Shown here: piece after piece, positions 1-14,694 of the stretch
Layout: each line of letters begins with the position of its first letter
How positions within the stretch are numbered: the stretch's first letter is position 1
Origin: Brugia malayi
Taxonomy: Eukaryota > Nematoda > Chromadorea > Rhabditida > Onchocercidae
Reading direction: 5' to 3'
NCBI RefSeq assembly: GCF_000002995.4
Contig: NW_025062475.1
Span: forward strand, 12,432,687-12,496,686
DNA length: 64,000 bases
Notes under the pieces: model-generated
Told to the model about the DNA's origin: nothing
Seen by the model: only the letters and a program-made list of their open reading frames with translations
Databases searched by the model: none
Made by a program: the position numbers and the translations under genes

Positions 1-3000
1 TTTTTTTTTTTTTTTGAATGAATTGCTTATCTTAACCTTTACTCTTTTTACATTTCAAATTTATGCAGTAAATCAAAACGAAAGCTTATTAGATTTGATG
101 TCAGGCATAGAATAAAAGAATTCTTTCCTGCCTGAATTCCATCCATTTAGCTAAATGAACTAACAAATCTCCTTGACTTATCTGAATTACAAAGTAAGCA
201 TTTTTAAAAAAAAAATAGATAGATATGAATAGCTTTCAGACTCACATACACACACATATATATATATGAGAATTTAATAATAAAATAGTTATTAATAGAT
301 ATGCAAGCTTTACACTTAAAAAGGAATAAAATTAAAATTTAATTTCAAGTAAATGACATCCGTCCAACATATACTATAAAGAAGTGATGATAACAGGAAA
401 GGCATGCGAGATGACAGAATGAATAACAGTAGTAATTATGGAGGAATGAAGGATATATTTTAGAATTGGTGGGAAAAAAAAAAGAGTGAAAAGTTTGATA
501 AAATAGAAGTGTTAATGAAATTAAGTGAAATCTTCCAATTGAAAATGTTGAATGAATGAAACTTAAAAATTTAACTTAAAAAATTTTAACTTAAAAATTG
601 ATTATCAGTGAAATATTCCATGAATGACACATTGGAGTAAGTACATGCAATTAGTAAACACAAGAAAACAATAAGAATTAATTATTATTTAAACATTTCA
701 TCATCGTTTTTATTTATTACTGATAGTTGCATTTCTATGATAAACTTTAAATCAATCATATCAGTGCAGATTGGTTGATGAGTTAACATGACAGTAAGTG
801 TTATCATTAATTGCTTTTCTGACTCACGGAAATGTTTCACTTTTCATCCGACCAACATGAATCTTAGCAAAAAAAAAAAAATAAATAAATAATAAAAACA
901 AACTTAGCAGTTAGTTAAGTAATTGTATTTACATTTAAATTAAAATAAAATACTGTAGAGCTAAATAATTAATATTTTAATTACTATGAAGAAAGAGAAC
1001 AAAATAAATTTAAAAATGTCAGAATGATTCGGCTTATGCTGACTTAATAATGCATATAGAAATTTAAAGATGAAAGATGGAATAAAAATCAACCGCATGA
1101 AAATGTCTAACAAAAGTGATTGACATCTATTACAGTTCTAGTTTAACTGACTCATACAAACATTTAAATAATTCCTCTCTTCAATAAAGTCAAAAGCTTT
1201 TCTTAAAAGTAATTTTTTCTCTCACACCCAACACTTAAATGTTGAGCAAATTGAAAATATCTTTTAAAACTGAAATAATTTGCAGATTCGTAACAAATAA
1301 TTATAAAATTGAAAGATGGCGGTTAGCGATAGCAGCATTTATCGCGACAAATTGAAGGTCAATTGTAAACTTTATGTTAGTGCTTCTTCACATAAACATA
1401 TTTCTAGCTGATATCTCTAGCAAATTTCCACTAGTTCTCCACTTGGAAATTAATTCAACTAAAATGGATGAACCGTAAATCGGAGTAGATGAAATCTACC
1501 TACTACTGTTCCGATTAGTTCCATGATAAATGTACATTTTTCACTCCTATGAAATTCGATTCATTCTCGAATGAATGCAAATTGGGTAAATCGAATACAA
1601 TGTAATCATCAATAAGAAGAAGTATCATTTAATTTAATTTTCCTCCAGAATGAATGGGAAACGAAAGAATCAAGACAAGATGAATGGAACAACCAATATT
1701 GGAAAGTAGCATCACGAGTGACAGTCATCCTCTAAATACTTTGTAGCTCGAATTCATTCGCCTACTCATACTGCTTTTTACCAAAGTAAAACTTTTCATT
1801 AAATTCCTTGTTAATTATCAAAGTTTAATTTAATGAATAATATTTTGCATATACTAAGCTAATCATAAAACAAACAAAATTTTATTAATTTAAAACCAAA
1901 ATATTCTAAATGAACTGTTTTCACATGTGATTATGCAAAAAGGTCAGAAGAAACGGTAGTCTAATTCATCTACTTAATGAATTTATTAATGAATGAAAGA
2001 CACAAAGCTGTGATATTACTATTAGAGAGATTCTGCAATGCATAATGTATGGAAGACATAACAACGTCTTTAATTAAGTCTGATGCAATTAATGAATAAA
2101 TGAATGAGCAAATGGACAGGTGTTTAATGCAAAATTTGCAGTGAAAAGGAACGCTGAATGAATGGGAGGTGTTACTCCTTCATTTGATTGACATTCAGGA
2201 AACGGAAATGGAAAAAAGCAAGAAATTGAACCTGAAATGAATGGAAAGGTAAATCGGAACAGTAGAAGAATAAGACAAAGCGGAAGCAGAAGAAATGATT
2301 GACTGACATACAGGTAAATTGGTGGTGGTTGACTTGCAAAGGTGCAAAAGCTTACAAATCTTTTAGATTGCACTAAACGAGTAACAAATATTGAGCTAAT
2401 AATGTTAGCATAGTCAGAGATGCATTTTAATAAATTTAATCCATTATCAACAGTTAATTAATTAAGATATGCAAAAGAAATACTTGTGCAAATTTGGATT
2501 TTTTATTTATTCTAAGATTTCTTAAAATTTTATTTTATTTTAAAATTTCACTGAAATTTTCAACAATTTAATTGTGATTTCTTCATATACTTTTTACCGA
2601 TTTATTTTTGTCGATTTTATGCACCAACGTTTGCTTTATTCCCGGAATTACAATCATTTTCTAAATATTTTGCTTTTTTCGTACTTGCAAAATATTTAAT
2701 TTTTAATTGGAAATTTTTGAAAAGTTTAGTGTAATAATATTGTTGTTTCTTACTTTTTGTAATTCTAACATAATTTCATTGATCTAACGATTAGTTACCT
2801 ATCTATCGATTACTTACCTATCGTAGACAAAATATTTTTCTTAAATGTAAGTCTACTGAAATTGCTAATAACACAAACACCGTTATTTCTAGCTTAGAAT
2901 CGTTATCATTAAATCCCTGTGTCATTAGTTTTTATAATTTATATACAAACAAAAAGATTTATTATTGTAAGCTGAAATTCTTCTTTGTGTTTATTATTTT

Positions 3001-6000
3001 AAATGAAGTTTATAAACAAAGTTACGAGTGTTATAAACAAATTTCCGAAATTGTAAAATTTTTCCGGAAATATTCTTTGCAGTGCAAATTATGTTTGGAA
3101 AGTTGTAAATAAATTTGAAATTTAGATAAGAAAGAGAATTAGTAGTTAAAAATAATAAAAAGTTCTATGTAATCGTTAAACTTTGTTGAACGATGCAATG
3201 AAAAATAAAAAGGTAAGCTTTTGACGAACAAACATGAAAGGTAGTTGCATTAAAAAGAGAGCAATCAAAATAGAAAGACCATAAATTTGCATAAGAAAAG
3301 AAAAATTTTTCAATTCTTCGATTCAGAAATGAAATAAACTTTAAATTTTTTTACTATTTATTGAGAAAGGATTTTTATCTTTGCTCTGCCTAAAAATATA
3401 AAAGAAAAAAGACTGAAATGATTGGTTGAATATTGAAAGTGAAAGATGATTTGAATAAATGAAATTCAATACTTTCAGTATGAAAATCCTTTGATATTTT
3501 GAAATATAAAAGTAGTGAAAATGTTCCCTTTGACCCATATAAGAAGAACATTCCGATTTCTTTAGTTTTATTATTTTTTTTTTTAATGCTTCAAAGAATG
3601 ATTTGTTAGTGTTTGGAAAATAATTTCATTGAGTGCCACTTAACATCCTTTGTAACAAATGTTACTAAGCTTTACAAGTAACTAAGCCCATTTACTTTAC
3701 TTGTGGGTAAGTAAACTAAGCAGAAGGTTATGAATGCCATTTAAAAATTATTGGTGAATACAAAAGAAAGAAGTGGAACAGACGTAATAAGCTGAGTTAA
3801 GGACGTGACACTCACACACACAATATATATATATGCTAATTTGTTCAAAGTGTCCCATTGCAATCAACTACTTATGCTAATAAGTGTATAGATAGACCAT
3901 CAAGGTCATTTGACTCATTTCGTTTTCATAAATCACTTCCAAAGCCTCAAATAAATATTACTAAACAATGCAGTACATTTACTTTCATCTATAAATCTTA
4001 CTAAAATTTAAAAACGAATGCTTTTAAAATAAGAAATAATAAGAGAAAGTGACAAAGTTATTTTATTTCATAAAGTATCAAGATCTGGTTAATTAGTTAA
4101 TATAGCAATTGATTCAAAGTAAGAATTGGTTGAATTGAACCATGAAATTAATCCTTCTTAAGAAATGCTATCAAATCAAAAATAATAAAATAAAAAAAAA
4201 AAAAAGTGAAAACTAAAGATGATGTAAATATATTTAGTCCATATTGTGAGTATAACTATAGTAGATGAAATTTAAATTGAAATAGTTTGAAAATTAAACT
4301 TTATCTTCAATAAGCACAATCGGTCATTTGGTCAGTCTCTTCGTCACAGCAACAATTTTTACAATATGATAATATTGTAGTAAAAGCAAATTAAGCTAAG
4401 AGATGCGATCAAAATAGAATGTCTTATTTACATAAGAAAATTATGTTTGTGATATAATAGCAGCGACAGCAGCCTATGATGATTTATGTCTTGGCTTGGT
4501 CTACTTTTTGCACTCTTTATAGTTTCTCGTTTAAATTGAAAACAAGAAGAGAAAAGTTATTTGCATAAAATTAACAGCTTCTGCTAGATATGCTGTAAAA
4601 AGCTGAAAATTTGGCAGTGAAATTGAAAATAGTTACATCTTCAATCTATTAGATACTATCCATTGGGACATTACTCCTTTTTTTTTTTATTATCCTTTTT
4701 CCTTTCTTTTCTTTTTTAATGACTTTCGAAAATTTAAAAGTTATCTTTCTTTTTGTTAGTTAAAGTTACAATTTTGTGAAATGATAGAAAGAAAGGAAGA
4801 AAGGAAAGAAGAAAGGAAATTCTTTCGCTTTTCTTTATGCATCGTTTAAAATTGTATAATTTTGCTTCATAAAATGTTTAATACTATGTAATTTTAGTTT
4901 TTCTCTACTTTTTCTCAAATTTTTCTAAATTATAACTTTAACTAAGTGATATATTTTATTTTGTTTACTTTGTTCCGTAAATATCTTAAATGAAAATAAA
5001 CAACGAATTTTTTTTTTTTTTTGTGTTTATTAGTTTAATGCAAAATAAACTAATGTAATTTTGGAATTATTCAAAATTCTTTGAGCTTCATTTAACAATT
5101 ATATCAGCTAAGCATTATATCGAATCCAGCAAATTGTATTCATTTTCTGGCATCGTTTATATTTTTTCATGATATGATATGATGGATTGAGATAATTTAA
5201 TCATATTTTTATACTTTTTTTTTGAGGAGAACTTTGATAGATGATCCTAGGACAGTAGCAGGTGCTAATCCTCAATCTAAAACAAATAAAAAAGTCGGGG
5301 AAGCTAGTTACAGTTCAATATAAGAAGTAAACAAAGTGGTAAGTAAGTAAATAAACTAATAAGCAATGCTAATGATGGATACAGTATAGAGACGAGCCAA
5401 CAAATAAATCAACAGATGAATGTATCAGTAAATATTTTCGAGAAGTGAAAATACTGTCATTCAAAAATCTCTAAATTATTATCGTATCTAAAATTATTTA
5501 AAATTAAAATGTATAATCAATTTTTCTTCCAATCTAAACTTTTAATGGAATTCAATTTTACTAAAATTTGATATTTTGCTTTTTCTTCTCTATTTAAAGT
5601 ATTATATTTTTTAACGCATAAAACTATAAGAAATGAGAAAATGAAATTTTCACTCATTTATTATTTTATTTCGTTAAGAAAATGAAAAAATAACTGTTTC
5701 ATTTTTTTAATTGGAAATAAATTTAACTGAAAAGTATGTTAAACAATCTGAAATATCCTTTACGGACACCAATTTTTTTTTTCTTTTCCAACGAAGAAAC
5801 TATTTTAAATTTAATTTTAATTGTTTTTATTTTCTAAAATCTTTACTGAGCTGAAAAATATTTTCTACTTTCAAACAAAATTTTATAAATTCAAATTAGC
5901 TTTTCTTCTTTCGCAGCACATTTTATTATTTAACTTAAATTATTTACAATTATATCACACAGTTCGTTATAAAACCTGAAAAATATATTTATTCAACGAC

Positions 6001-8910
6001 AATAACACAAACATAAAATTTATAAATTAGTTAAAATTTAGGCGAAATTTAATTTAAAACCATACACACATACACAAACATGCACACATAATATTTGTGA
6101 GGGAAGAATGCAAGCAAATGCGCGAAAATCTTAAGAGTAGAGCAATTGTAAAGTAAACATAAAAGGTCATCCCATCAACGTTGGCGGTAAGTACAAAGCA
6201 TGAAGAGGAGTGAAGAGCATCAGTCTATACCTGTGACACTTTCAGGTAATTGATGTATGTTTTTAGGGGCTACCTGACTTCTTCCCTGTTTGGTTCATTA
6301 GAAACAGTTCTAAACTTCTTCCTCGCTCATCCTTCTCTCTTCCTCCTTTCATGTATTCACTTCAAAGGTAAAAGCAGCTAAGGATATGTGGACAGAAGAT
6401 GAAAAGTGATGAATTTAATGAGTGGACATTGGATGAATGTTGTGTTATCATAATGACTCATAACGGACATACTTTTCCATTCCATCAAATGTCACATAAT
6501 GCAATTTCCGCCATATTTATATGCTCATTTCATAATTTTGATTTTGGTATGACAGCTAATATTGATTGCTATTATATTCAGTAAAACTGAATGAAAGAGA
6601 TTAAACTGAGTTTGGATTAGTTTGGAGACAAGCAGATAGGAAGATAATGAAAGTTACTAATGACGAGAGACACAGTTAGGGTTGGGTGACAATTCTGATG
6701 CAACGATGTTGACAAGTGAGGATGGTTTGCAGTGATGCGAGCTTGTGGCAGAGATAAGTAAGTAATGAATGTCTCAGAGTAATAACTTTGTGCATCAACT
6801 GCTAATCACTCATCATAAACTTCGATAATAAACGACAAATTTTTCATTGGCTAATTAGCTTTTCATATTGTCTTCCAAAGATTTAAAAAAAAAAAAAAAA
6901 AGATGAAAATCAGTGATTTTAGCTTTCGTTCAATTCTATTTGACCATAAACATTCGCATAAATTTATTCACTGACTTAAAATTTAAACTTTTCAATATAA
7001 AATTTTATATAATTTGAAGAAATTAAACGATGAAATAAATGTTGTAAACAAGGAATAAATTTGAAAGATGAAGAATTATTTGAAGAAGAATGAAAACGAT
7101 TTATTTAAATTTGAAAAATCTTTTCTTGTTTAATTTTTCTTATTAAGACTAATAGACAGCACAATGCTCAACTTCACTTTACTTCCATACAAATTTGTCA
7201 CTGTCCTCTATTCTTCCCTTTTCATCAAACTTTCTCATAAATTTAATTCACTTCACTATAAAATTTTCAATCTTATTTTCGTAATTTTAGAAATTGGCAG
7301 ATGAATGTTTTCTTTGAATTAATGCGAAATAGAGGAAAATTTGAAGATGAATTCAGTAACTGATTGAAAGAACTAAAAAAACTTTGCCTTCTTACCATTT
7401 CCTTTCCTAACCACTCATTATGATAGGATTTGACTTTTCCTGATGAAATAAATTGCAAGAATAAAAATAAAGTTATAAAGTAATGATATTATTATTATTG
7501 TCACTGAGCATTAAAATGGATTTAGTCTGACTGTAAAATTGTAGGAAATTAATTTGAACTGATATAAGCAATCAGTTCGTTTGAAAAAAAAAGAATTAAT
7601 TTGAAGCATCAAAATTGTTTGATTAATTTATTGTTGTAAATAAAAGTAATGAAAATTCAAAAAAAAAAATTATTGATATTGGAGAAAAGATGCAATTCTA
7701 TTGATAATAATATCTCAGTCCTAGCCAGTAATCACAACATATCATCATTGTTAGCCTAATCAAAAAATATGAGCCAGATATTCCAGTGGGATTTGAAAAG
7801 AAAAATTCTGATGTAAAAAATTCTTTAACCATTTGCTGTCAAAAAAAAATTCCTTCTTTTTGTGATCCCAGTTATTCTTCTGCCTTTCTGTATTTTTTCT
7901 TTTCTTGAAAAAGAAATCTTGAATATCTCTTCTGGGACACTATTTGATTCGTTCACTTGATTGAAAAGAGAGTTACAACTTTTGAATTCTCTTTTTTACT
8001 GTTTATTTAGGATAGAAGAAGAAATTTGATGATATCATTGATAAACAATAAGAGTTTAAGTATTTCTTTTTTCAAATAGCATTTTTTTTTTTTTTTTTTG
8101 ATTGGAAAATAAAAAAATCAACTTGAAGTAGTACGATGGAAGAAGTGAAGAAACTAAAATGTCTAACTCAACACAATCAATCAATTCTACCTTTATTGTT
8201 TTTTCATCTCAGAAGATCTCATATATGCTACTATTATTATTACAAGATGACAATAATGAAGTACTGAAGAGGTACAGGTAATGATGCCTTCTACATTCCT
8301 AGGTACTAGGCTCAGTTCTGAAATGAGAGGAATTGAAGTATTATTTTTGGAGTATATGGATGGGAAGCAAGGATGTTCATCTCGTTGTTTTCGTTTTATG
8401 AATTAATATGAGACAGAAGAGAACAGAGACAAGTTTGAATCGTTTGGGTAATAAGATTAGTTGGGATGTTTTCAGAGCTTATTACATTAATTCCATCTAG
8501 TTCAGCAATCTATCAATTCAAAAAATCCATAACCCATGTTTATTTGTTTCATTCAACCGGAATTAATTCCTTCTCTCTCTCTCTCTTTTTTTTTTTTTTT
8601 TTCGATTTTCGTTTTCTTTTTCATTTATTGCAATTAATCACATAATAATGACATGACATCAATCAGAATGCATTACAATGCTTTGTTTCGTTTTTATTTC
8701 GGTTCAATTCGATTCGGTTCGGTTCATTCGGTTCGGTTTAGTTTAATCTATAGGGAATAGATTACCAAAATTCTACCTCTGAATCAGAGTATGAGTCATG
8801 CTAGAAATTAAGACGACCAGATTGTTTGTAATTATGGAATAATTCATATTACACTTATATGCCACTCAAATGATTCGTTAGCTTAATGATTGACTATAGT
8901 ATTTACTCAC

Positions 8911-9023
8911 CTGTGCTAAAATAACGATTGTAAATTGATCCTTGGCTATCTGTTACAGTACCAATAGAAATTAGCAATCGACTCGGCTCGGCATGGCTTG
9001 GCTAAATGAAAGTTTTCGTCTTT
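8911..9023 (-). other. Candidate isolated exon
   Basis: On the minus strand a 113-base segment is bounded by a good nematode acceptor (TTGTTTCAG) and a strong donor (CAG|GTGAGT). One frame reads 25 codons from the acceptor before a TAG, and the peptide starts KDENFHLAKPCRAES. It could be the last coding exon of an unseen gene, with the remainder spliced 3' UTR, or a non-coding exon. No neighbouring exon in compatible phase was identified, and I do not recognise the peptide. Confidence 0.22.
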
Positions 9024-11632
9024 CTGAAACAATAATTTATTTATTAGAAATAAAAATTGTTTACAAATATTACTGCATAAATAATTTTACAATGCACAAG
9101 CAAAAGTTATAAATTACAGTTTATAATTAACACTTATAATGCATGTAAAAAAGATTTTTTATATATTTTATTGTAATATATAACATTATGTTTACTTATT
9201 TATGTTTTAAATAAATAGAATAATCACTTCACTTTCAAATCTTTAACTCAAAGCTTAAGCTTACCTTTGAATAATCAAAAACAATTCAGTAAGTTAAACA
9301 GGAGATTACATTTTAAATATTTATTATTATATTTCATCAAATTAATATGTGATTTCAAATAAAATTCACTTTGAAATTCCTCTCCATCCTCTCTAACAAT
9401 TTTCTAATTTAAATTGTAGTTCTGAGCAAACTATTTGTTAACTTCCATTAGTATCTTTATTTCCACATTTTTTATTATTTTAATCGAAATTAACAATTTT
9501 GTTTACTTTTTTTTTTTAGCAATTAACAATGTTTTAATTTGCATAAAATGCCAAAATTAGAATATATGCAAATTTCATTCAATCTATTAGCGCTATTTGA
9601 TATTCATAACTGTTTGCTTTTCACCCATAACGCTTATATATTTGCAATTGTAATAACTCTAAGAGATTAAAACAGTCAGAAATTCAGGAAATTTATGATT
9701 TTAATTCATAAATGACAAAATAAAGAAAAAGAAAATACGACGACTCAATCAATAATATCAGAAGTTTCCAACTTTGATCATATCACTACTACTTCTCTTC
9801 CATTTGACACATTTGTATTTATCATTGATAAGTCTCTCGCATTATGCAAATTTTGTGATAACTTTTTATTGCCATAAACTTTACATCTTTTATATTTATT
9901 TTTATCTCATTCAATGTTATTTGTTACTAACATGCAATCATTGTATGTAACTCTAAGATTGGGTAAGAAGTGCTTGCGATTTACGTAAATTTAATGCGAT
10001 TAACCTAAAAGGAAACGCAATAAAGTCAAATTTAATTTTGATCCATTTCATGTATAAATACTTTAAATGAATTGTTATGATTAAGAATGCTTAAGTTTAA
10101 TGAAAAATTCATCTTACTGAGTATATTTGTCTCCAATTAATATAAATTTCTAAATTGTATTTCTAATTGATCAACCATTGTACATTTTTATTACACATAA
10201 ATGATCCCAAATAACCGTGAAATTTTCATCTAATATCTCTCATTTTAGTGCACAGCATATTTCACGTAAGTGTACGCAAGTTGCGTGAAGCTTTTCAAAG
10301 AGCAGAAGAGTCTGTGATACATATGTTGATTAATCATAATGGATAATTAATTAATTACAGGTAGCAAAGAAAAGAAGAAGGACTCGTTTATTTATTACCT
10401 GCAAGATGTTAAATACAGTATAACTCACATCACTTTTGTCACTTTAATATTTCTTCTCGTAGAATTTTATGTGACAATGTATTTTTGTTTATTAATTATT
10501 GTTACATTCTATAATTTTGAATTTGTCTCTAAACTGTAATCATTGTAAATAACTGATTAAAATAACAGTTAATTTCGAATCATTTCAATGCACTATAATT
10601 CGTACTGATAATTTATACTAATTTATCAGAAATATTTCAATTCAATAAAAGATGTATGAGTGGAATTATCAATGTGATTATCAATTATCAGCGCTTCATC
10701 TGTTATTACTATAGAAAAAATCCAACACTCAATCACACTATAATTGTTAGTTTCTTAAAACAATCATAGAAAAAAAGAATAAAGTGTAACATTCATGCAT
10801 GAATTATTTGAATTGAACTTCAAAAATTTAAGCTTCAAATTTGAATTCAATTTCAATTGCAGTAATTACACCAATCATGACAACTAGCATCGAAAATTAT
10901 ATGCTATAAGTTTGATTTGATTGCAATTCTTCAAAAGAAAAAATTGAATCTTAAAAATTCTTCAAATTGAATATTAATAAATTCTGTTTGGTTTTTTTTT
11001 TTTTTTTTTTAAATATTTTTTGTGCTACATACAGATTATTTTAAAATTTCTATTCAATTTGATTTTTTTTTTTTTTTTGGATGAGTCATATTTTTCTGTA
11101 TTTCTTTGATGTTTTGAGTGATTTATATTTGTCTTTTGCAAATTGTAAAATTGTTGCAATAACGAAATGCAATAGCAACGATAACAAAGTTGTAAATTGG
11201 ACTTATGATGTGATTTTCTTTCAAACTCTGCCAACTTTACACCAACTGCAATGCCAGATGGATAGTTTCCAGAAAGAAATAAACTAATTTTAATCTGTTA
11301 GACTCTTTCATTTGCAGACCAATTAAGGCCTCCTGAAATTATTATCACTGCGGTACATCTGGCGCATCAGTTTCTGATGAGATTTCAATGGAATGCTTAA
11401 AGCATTTAGTCATCTTTCAATACACTAATAAAAATGATATTTCAAAGATTACACAATGATTCAGGGGTCAAAGTGGTAAACAGAGGTCAAACAATTGCAG
11501 GGTTAGAAGTATTTGTTCAAAAATTTTATATCAAAACTATACCAAAACATTTTATAGTAATGTAAAATTTGTCTTTATGCTGAGGAAATGTTATGAGTGA
11601 TTATTGAAAAAAAATAAATAAATAAATGCAAG

Positions 11633-11672
11633 AAATCAGTTGTATTCATAATAAATCAGTTGTATTCATAAT
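11633..11672. repeat. 20-bp tandem duplication
   Basis: Two adjacent identical copies of a 20-base unit beginning AAATCAGTTG. It lies in non-coding AT-rich DNA with no visible link to a gene. Confidence 0.85.
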
Positions 11673-12299
11673 TTGGTTCCAATTATCTTTAATGTGTTTC
11701 TTTCATGTTGAGCAATGAGAGAACACTAAGGATTATTTTGATAAAAAATTAAAAAGTTTTAAATTTTATAACGAAATGATCTCTAGAAGATAATTTGATT
11801 GATATTTTTTTTTTTTTTTTTTTTGAAATTGTTATTAAATCAGTAAGTAATATTTCAATTTTTTTTCTTTCTTTTCGCTCTTTTGCAGTATAAAAATTCT
11901 CAAAATAATAAAAAATTTTTATTTATTTATTTATTTAAAAGTCAATAATAGTTTTGAAAATTATATTAAAAGGAAAAGAGAATTTCTCAATTTAATTCTT
12001 CCAATTTATTTAAAATAATAAATTAGCAATATATTGCTGAAAGAAAAAATGCATTTTACATTTATTCATCATAAAATAAACATTTGTTTGTTATTGAAAC
12101 TAAATAAGTGCCAGGTTTTAAAAATTTTATTTGAAAGCTTTTTTCCTAAGTTTGAATTTACACAAATGCTTATTGACATAAGCAAGAAATTGATTTTGTT
12201 TTTTATGAAAAAGAACTTTTCTTTCTGTTTTTCTCCTTTCCTTTTCTCACTTTTAAAATTCATTTCATTTTTCAATTACTTTTTTCTCTCTGTAAGACT

Positions 12300-12430
12300 A
12301 AAATGGACATCGAAGTTTATCGTCACCATTCGATTGTCAACGCCAGTATTCCCGTGGTCCAATCATCTCCCTCCACAACAATCACTTTCATCCTACTATC
12401 ATCCATTGTTGTCTTTTCGTATGTAAAACT
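12300..12430 (-). other. Coding-like island, strand uncertain
   Basis: A short GC-elevated segment is open on both strands. The minus-strand frame has a strong purine-first codon pattern and includes the run KVIVVEGDDWTTGILAL. It is followed by a possible donor (GAATG|GTGACG). The plus-strand frame reads 50 codons from an ATG at about 12303 and contains a hydrophobic stretch. I favour the minus strand from codon pattern, but no flanking exon was found and no family was recognised. Conserved non-coding DNA is an alternative. Confidence 0.18.
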
Positions 12431-14694
12431 TAAGAAAGAACATTGGGAAATGTAAATTTAGAAATTACTTCAGATGGGATTAGACTAAAAAGCATTAAAT
12501 AGCTTACTGTGCACACATCTGGCTCTATCATTGCTTTTCATTTTACATTAAAATGCCAACAAATTGATCAGAGACATAAAATTCCCACAAATTCAACGTT
12601 AAGTCAAATATTTTATGGATATTTTAGTGAATATATAATTTAGTAATTCCTTTGTCATTTCATAAATGAACGGATTCGAGAATAAATTCGAGAATAAACT
12701 ACAAAAAGAAATTATCTACCACACACTTTTGCCATATTATTGATTGATTTATCATAATGAAAACATTTGACACTGTCATATCAATCAATAATTTCAATTT
12801 TGTATTTATGCAAATTAGAAAAGAATTTGTTGGAACTTTTTATTAAGCAATTAACAATATAGCATACAATAAACGAGACACTATAAAAATTTTATTATTC
12901 TCTTCGTTACAGTGTCATTAAACCGGTCGTTCGGTCAGTTCAAAGAGTAAATTTTGTGACAGTTGCTCATATCTACTGATGCGAGAATTTGCATATTTCA
13001 AATTATATTAAAATGCATATCAAGATCGAGTTAATGGCACTTTGGTATGGTATCAACTGGAACAAGCAGAAGAGAGATATCGAATTTTATTTTGGAGTGT
13101 ATTTTAACCCAATTCCAGAAATATATTTAGACAAGTTCAGGCTTACTTTTAGTTGGAAAGATTGCTATTTATGTAGTTCTCGGCGAGCAAATCCAATATC
13201 ACATCAAAATTAAAATTTCCAACTTTTGTTTTCGAAACGATTGTTTCCCACCAATACTTCCGATGGTATTGGTAATGGTAGAGAAATTATTATTTCTACA
13301 AGAGTTAAATTATGTTTCGCAAATTTCTTTGAATCACTAAAAATCTTTCTCTTACAGTTACTGTAAAAGAAAGAAGTAAGATTGAGATAGCAATGTGCAA
13401 CCATTGTTTCTCTTTAAAATCATTTCTTTAACCATTAAAAAGATTATTGAATTATAAAATCAAGTTGGACAAATAATAAAAAGAATATATTTGAACATTT
13501 AGTATGAGTTTGATAGTTACTATTTAGTAATTTTGAGATTTTATGGTATAAGCAAACAAAAAGGAAAATATCATCTTTATCAAATATTTCAGAGAAGACT
13601 TTAAACTTTGTGATAATATTATCACTGTTAATAATTTATTGATCTGCTGCTTATCGATCTTCTCTCTCTCGGTCTTTAAATTCTAACTGAACTTTTGGAT
13701 TTTTTTTTTTTTTTTTTGGATTGAATTTTAAATTTCTAACAGATTGAAATATGTTTCATTGTAAGACATAACAATACAACATGCATTGCTAACAAACTTA
13801 ATGTGCACTTTAACGAAGACTTTGAAAATAATAAGTTAAGATGACTAGCTGCTAAGGGAATAGAAGTTCACTATCACAGTACTGCACTAAATTCATCGAA
13901 TCAAAAATCTTATTTTAACGAATCTTTAAAAAAATATGCTTCTCGAGATTGCATAAATCCTATTCAAAAGTTATTTAGCCTGGAGGAAACTTTTGGGCAA
14001 TGCATAATATAATGTTTACAAGTTCTTAAAGATTCACCTAATTAATTAATGAATAGCAGTAAAGGTTAGAACACTCAAAAAAAAAAAAAAAAATGCATTT
14101 CAAATATAAAAATGCAATATAGAATTAAATTGGCATTGGTATGAATAATTATTATCAAATTTAAAAATGAAATTCAGAAATGGAAATGATAAAAGCAACA
14201 TTTTAAGGAAATTTTTTGTAGTAGCCAAAATTCACCGCGTTTTGATAATCAAATATCTATGAGAAGTGAGATTTTTAAAGAAAGAAAGAAATTAATCATC
14301 GCTTCAATCTTAATTAATGAGTAAAATGTCTGATTCACAAAATATGCCATTAACTAATCGCTGCCAATCAAAATTTCCATCTCTGTTACCTTTTACTTTG
14401 CAGAATTTTAAGATGTGACAACCATTTGAGCTCAAATATGATACAAATACAAATGTCAAAGTTCATTTAAAAAGTTAAAAAGATTATTAGCAATTATGTT
14501 TAAATTAGCCAGCTAATTAGCATGTTGCTTTTTTGAATTGTAAAATTGATTTTCTCAATTACAAGAAATGCAAATATATTCAATCAAACATATTTATGCT
14601 AGATTTTGAATATGAAATCTGTCAAAAGCTGCGCATTCTTTTGGACCAAATTATTTAAAATGTTGATTTAAGTAAGTAAATAACGGTAACAAGG

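Larger units (their letters stand above)
1..14694. other. Gene-poor AT-rich stretch
   Basis: No confident gene is visible in this 14.7 kb. It holds A/T homopolymers, dinucleotide tracts (CA/TA near 240-270 and 3810-3835, CT next to poly-T near 8575-8605), a 20-bp tandem duplication at 11633-11672 and imperfect TTCGG-like repeats near 8690-8740. A few short islands have higher GC and protein-like codons (about 1315-1410, 8911-9023, 12300-12430 and 12990-13400). These may be exons of unrecognised genes or conserved non-coding DNA, and the stronger ones are listed separately. The left end of the window is itself a poly-T run. Confidence 0.6.

Noticed and set aside
6399..6584. 61-codon plus-strand ORF
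   Set aside because: Codon pattern is only weakly protein-like, no splice sites or recognisable motif; length expected by chance.
12034..12426. 130-codon plus-strand ORF
   Set aside because: Mostly Phe/Lys/Leu-rich translation of AT-rich, CT-tract sequence; only its 3' end overlaps an island with coding character, and in a different frame.
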